Shown here piece after piece: positions 18,145 to 20,775 of a stretch of DNA of 20,775 bases (the first letter of the stretch is position 1; the number at the start of each line of letters is the position of its first letter). The translations under genes were made by a program, and so were the position numbers. The stretch is from Lingula anatina. Lineage: Eukaryota; Brachiopoda; Lingulata; Lingulida; Lingulidae. A model generated the notes under the pieces. It had not been told where the DNA came from. It searched no databases and saw only the letters and a list, made by a program, of their open reading frames with translations. The stretch spans positions 308,162 to 328,936 of the forward strand of contig NW_019775552.1 of the NCBI RefSeq assembly GCF_001039355.2. Reading direction: 5' to 3'.

Positions 18145-18212
18145 GTACTTGTGACGCACTTTTATCGTGCTGGTCAGGTGCGTCGTCTTAGTGTGACGCA
18201 CTTCACAAGTAC
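18145..18212. repeat. 10-bp inverted repeat enclosing duplicated GTGACGCACTT
   Basis: GTACTTGTGA (18145-18154) and TCACAAGTAC (18203-18212) are exact reverse complements. Inside or overlapping the arms, GTGACGCACTT occurs at 18151-18161 and 18193-18203. The TGACGCA core resembles a CRE/AP-1-like half site, but that is only a motif resemblance. Confidence 0.65.
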
Positions 18213-18659
18213 GGTAGTATTACTCGCCACGCACTTTGGAAGTAAGATACACGCACGGAGGAAGTGCGCTCACCTCCCCCCCCCCCCTTTTTTTTGTTAA
18301 CACTTACATTGAAAGCAAGTTGAACGTACGAGTCTCTTGCGTGGTAAGTACGTCTTCGTGGTAAAATACCCCGGAATTTCTGCATGCTTTTTCCGCTTTA
18401 CACGCACGCCTAGCGCACTTACTCAGTACTTTAGTCTTGCGTGCTTCGAGCTTGCTCCAGGCGTTCTAATTGTCGCCGGCCAGTTTTCGGGCTGTGTGCT
18501 TTGCGTCGTGTGTGCGTCCACCCAAAAAGTACGTTCCACGTGCGTGAATCTTACTACTTGACCAATTTTTTGCACGCAATCCGCTCGTAGTTCTAAGCAC
18601 GCACGACCGGTTGTATGAGTAGTTTTATTCATATGGTCAGTTGTTTAAAAGGCGATGTC

Positions 18660-19035
18660 ACGTGCCCTGCGCGGTCATTTATTACTTGCTGACAAAGTAA
18701 ATATAGTTTGCGTATAACAGCATTTTTAATCAAAGTGTCATTTAGATGTCACTTTATTGAGAAGTACTTTGTGTAGTTTGCATAAGTTAACATGTTTTTC
18801 ATAATTAGAATCAGTTATGTAGGCCTATGACATCGTGTTTATGAAAGTGTATGCTGTTATGGGCGTGGCATTTTAATGATCAACACTTAATTTGTAGAAA
18901 CAACTCACTGGTCATGAAACCGCCATACTTTCAAGTGGACATCGTACACAAGAGAATGTAAGCAAAGTAAGAGTTCACAAATCACCGATTAGTCACTAAA
19001 TTCCAGATTTTTTGGCCATAACACCATTATTATAA
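18660..19035. other. Non-coding stretch, nothing recognised
   Basis: AT-rich sequence after the CpG-rich block. No exon, transposon end or RNA gene could be supported. Confidence 0.45.
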
Positions 19036-19038
19036 TGA

Positions 19039-19235
19039 AGGACAACAGCAGCGAGTCAAGATATTAGTCGGGTGGCATCAACAAGTCAACCAAGTAATGG
19101 ACAGGTAAACGCTTTTGTCCCACAAAATTTGAGTCCACTCCCATTCCCAGGCGAAAATAACGAAATTGGAAGGAGTGGCTTGAAAAGTACATTTAACATC
19201 GCGATATCACAGATTAAAGGGTTTTCCTTTCAGTG
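19039..19235 (+). pseudogene. Possible gag-like fragment (weak)
   Basis: An open frame of 65 codons with no ATG reads RVASTSQPSNGQVNAF and then LSPLPFPGENN. An overlapping frame then gives NWKEWLEKYI, while the first continues to FNIAISQIKGF. 'Pro-hydrophobic-Pro-Gly ... W-x-E-W-L-x-K-Y' is a common opening of retroelement gag proteins, suggesting one frameshifted gag N-terminus. The match is short and may be chance. It is not obviously continuous with the gag relic at 17054-17452. Confidence 0.3.
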
Positions 19236-19289
19236 AAATACTTTTCACAAAAATTACTTGTGAGATTCTGAGCGAAGTTTGGACGCAAA

Positions 19290-19339
19290 CAGCCCGTAGG
19301 ACCTCGGTTCCGGGCGGACCTGCAATACGCTTACACCGG
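19290..19339 (-). repeat. Additional end of the CCGGTGT family
   Basis: The reverse complement reads CCGGTGTAAGCGTATTGCAG, then GTCCGCCCGGAACCGAGGTCC. It matches the left end at 15583 (including GTCCGCCCGGA, if a 15-base repeat-bounded gap is allowed) and the right end at 17002 ('ggaaccgaggt'). It is oriented as a right end. It could close a larger 3.76-kb element starting at 15583, or be a solo remnant. Confidence 0.65.
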
Positions 19340-20400
19340 GACTTTTGCAAACCGTGCGACCGCTCTTACCGACTGAAATATGGAGCTAGGGCCAATCCCG
19401 GCCAGCGACTACACTACCCCCCTCCCCTCCATGCACCGGTATGTACCGGTATATATGCAAGCTGTGGCGATATCAATTCATTTACTATCATGTGTACATG
19501 TAGTATCGATTCACTATGATTTTTATGTTTTGTTTGAAGGATGTCTTAAGAAATTTTTGAAATAATAAAATACAAAGATTCCCTGCATTGCCTTACTCGT
19601 ACCTTAGTATACTGTGTATACAGGTAAAAGTGACACGCAGATTGTTCGTCGGTTAACTGATTAAATCTTTGGTACCTGATAAGGCATCAGGTGTTACTTG
19701 TTCAATTGTTCGGTAAGAGAGGCGGCCACAACTATGGTCTTTCCTCTGTAGTTAAAACCTTCTTATTTTGTGTGTAAGATAGGTGAGACCGGTATTCTCG
19801 ACTCCTTCCTAGACGATTATTACATTGTTTACCGTGGCTTACAATAGTATATGTACAAAATTTACGACAGGTAAAAAAGGTCAAACTTTCGGTCTGACAA
19901 GTGTGAAAGTTCTGTCAAACTGATACAACACTGTCAGACCAAAACAAAATTATAGCAATAGGGCAACTTATTTGATTTTTTAAAATGTTTTCATGCGTAC
20001 ATTCATCGTTTCCAATCGTACACAATAAGATAATTCAAATAAAGTTTTTCCATACATTTCATAATTCACAACGTATTTAAGACGTACTTATAAAAACGTA
20101 CTTTAATACTTAGCATATTTGTATTACTTTAAAAATACATTTTTAGATTTTTTTTATTATCCATTTTATGTCTTTACTATACACGTACTATGCACGTGTA
20201 GCTTACAGAAAGGCTTTTCTGCATTTTCTAAATAACAATACATGACCCAAAAACTTTCCAATTCACTTGTCGTTGAGTTCAGAAATACATTTTTTTTACT
20301 TTGTCGATAACGTGTTCAACAAGAGTTCTGAGCCGATGCACTTTCTTCTTTGTGTGTCTCTATCAATCTTGATAATTTGAGCCCCATTTGTACACATCAG
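19340..20400. other. AT-rich non-coding stretch
   Basis: No supported exon. The plus-strand frame at 19380-19565 lacks coding character. A short peptide near 19660 (LIKSLVPDKASG) faintly recalls a LINE RT block but is too short to call. An imperfect inverted repeat is at 19891-19940. 'acgtactt' recurs near 20088 and 20096. Confidence 0.45.
19891..19940. other. Imperfect 14/13-bp inverted repeat
   Basis: 'ggtctgacaagtgt' (19891-19904) pairs with 'acactgtcagacc' (19928-19940), with one bulged base. A second small pair, 'aactttc' and 'gaaagtt', overlaps the left arm. A stable hairpin with a ~23-base loop is predicted by eye. Confidence 0.65.
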
Positions 20401-20427
20401 TAATACGTACATAACATAGAGGCAACC

Positions 20428-20775
20428 GTGGTGGAATACATCACAGGAGGAAAATATCCACATTACAAGCAGGTCATAAAAAGAGACAGCATGGAAAAAA
20501 ATGTCACTGGTCCCAATCCAGCAAATATAGTAACTGTCTTCAACCCTATGCAATGGGATATACCTACTCTGCTAAATACAAATGCACGCTCGCTAGTGAA
20601 TAAAGTTGACGATCTATACGTTACATTAAAACAGTATGATGTAGACATCTGCTGTGTATCAGAGACATGGGCTTCCCAAGAAGTCCCAGACAGTCACCTA
20701 TATGCCTGGATACATCTGTGCACGCCGGGACCGTGAAGAGAAGAGAGGTGGAGGGGTGGCCTGCTACATGCATGT
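20428..20775 (+). pseudogene. LINE ORF2 N-terminus, AP-like endonuclease (CR1/jockey-like), partial
   Basis: The frame from ATG at 20428 runs to a stop at 20734-20736. From about residue 47 it shows LLNTNARSLVNKVDDLYVTL, then VDICCVSETW, then PDS. This is the opening of the exonuclease-endonuclease-phosphatase domain of CR1/jockey-type LINEs, where the Asn of the N-A-R motif and the Glu of S-E-T-W are the conserved N-terminal catalytic/metal positions. Near 20700 the reading shifts by one: the neighbouring frame then reads MPGYICARRDREEKRGGGVA up to the window end, the expected 'GY-R-DR--RGGGV' block. So one small indel has broken the frame. The domain normally continues for another ~150 residues, followed by RT, beyond this window. 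Residues 1-46 match nothing I know and may be inter-ORF sequence; the true start is uncertain. Confidence 0.8.

Larger units (their letters stand above)
17480..18660. other. CpG-rich block with recurrent cgtac/gcacgc motifs
   Basis: Composition shifts sharply from the AT-rich flanks. CpG is frequent, and 'cgtac/gtacg', 'aagtac' and 'gcgtgc/gcacgc' recur many times on both strands (for example near 17625, 17805, 17850, 17890, 18150, 18326, 18346, 18420, 18530, 18595). GTGACGCACTT occurs exactly twice (18151-18161, 18193-18203). A C13T7 run lies at 18276-18295. Longer frames here (17724-18044 minus, 18337-18561 plus, 18423-18632 minus) resemble no family. Candidates are an LTR/regulatory region of the nearby gag relic, subterminal DNA of a large transposon, or a genuine CpG-rich promoter. 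Confidence 0.55.

Noticed and set aside
19655-19715. LIKSLVPDKASG-like peptide recalling a LINE RT block
   Set aside because: Only about a dozen residues match, with stops directly around it; too short to support a reverse transcriptase call.
1-20775. CRISPR arrays, bacterial operons, rRNA genes, phage genes
   Set aside because: No regularly spaced short direct repeats with unique spacers, no ribosome-binding-site-led gene runs, and no rRNA-like blocks were seen.

Overview
This window looks like eukaryotic, intron-era genomic DNA rather than bacterial: it is AT-rich, has no long open reading frames or operons, and is packed with relics of animal-type transposons, satellite-like tandem arrays and homopolymer tracts. 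The mix (L1-like ORF1, CR1/jockey-like endonuclease, DIRS-like reverse transcriptase plus tyrosine recombinase, Tc1-like transposase, gypsy-like gag, a tRNA-like SINE head) and a GC-rich stretch at 7500-7620 containing 'gtagtttaggaggag', which I associate with a common bivalve repeat, suggest a marine invertebrate, most likely a mollusc. That assignment is inference.

Layout. 1-3122: AT-rich tandem arrays. A ~315-326 bp satellite (A) flanks a diverged ~194 bp pair and a five-copy ~160 bp satellite (B); an N at 529 separates two identical 407-bp blocks. 3123 is a second N, which cuts an L1-like ORF1 (3124-3725, minus). 3868-5640: three copies of a dispersed repeat in AT-rich DNA. 6240-7468: decayed DIRS-like retroelement, minus strand. 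7934-8090: one arm of an inverted dispersed repeat whose partner lies at 13890-14046. 8907-10757: two Tc1-like copies fused as a long inverted repeat bounded by TA. 11832-12335: a 504-bp MITE with ~43-bp terminal inverted repeats (TIRs) starting CCGGTGT.

14141-14640 holds the only candidate for a host gene: two short exons with matching splice phase, product unrecognised. 15583-17002 is a second CCGGTGT-ended element whose ends are arrays of short palindromic modules; a further copy of its end lies at 19339. Between them are a gypsy-like gag relic (17054-17452), a CpG-rich block with a TATA box and a 13-codon arginine-rich ORF, and a weak second gag-like stretch. The window ends inside a frameshifted LINE ORF2 endonuclease (20428-20775).

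No working pathway is encoded here. The window is mostly a record of transposon insertion, nesting and decay; the features most worth following are the CCGGTGT family, the Tc1 inverted dimer, the CpG-rich TATA region and the two-exon candidate.
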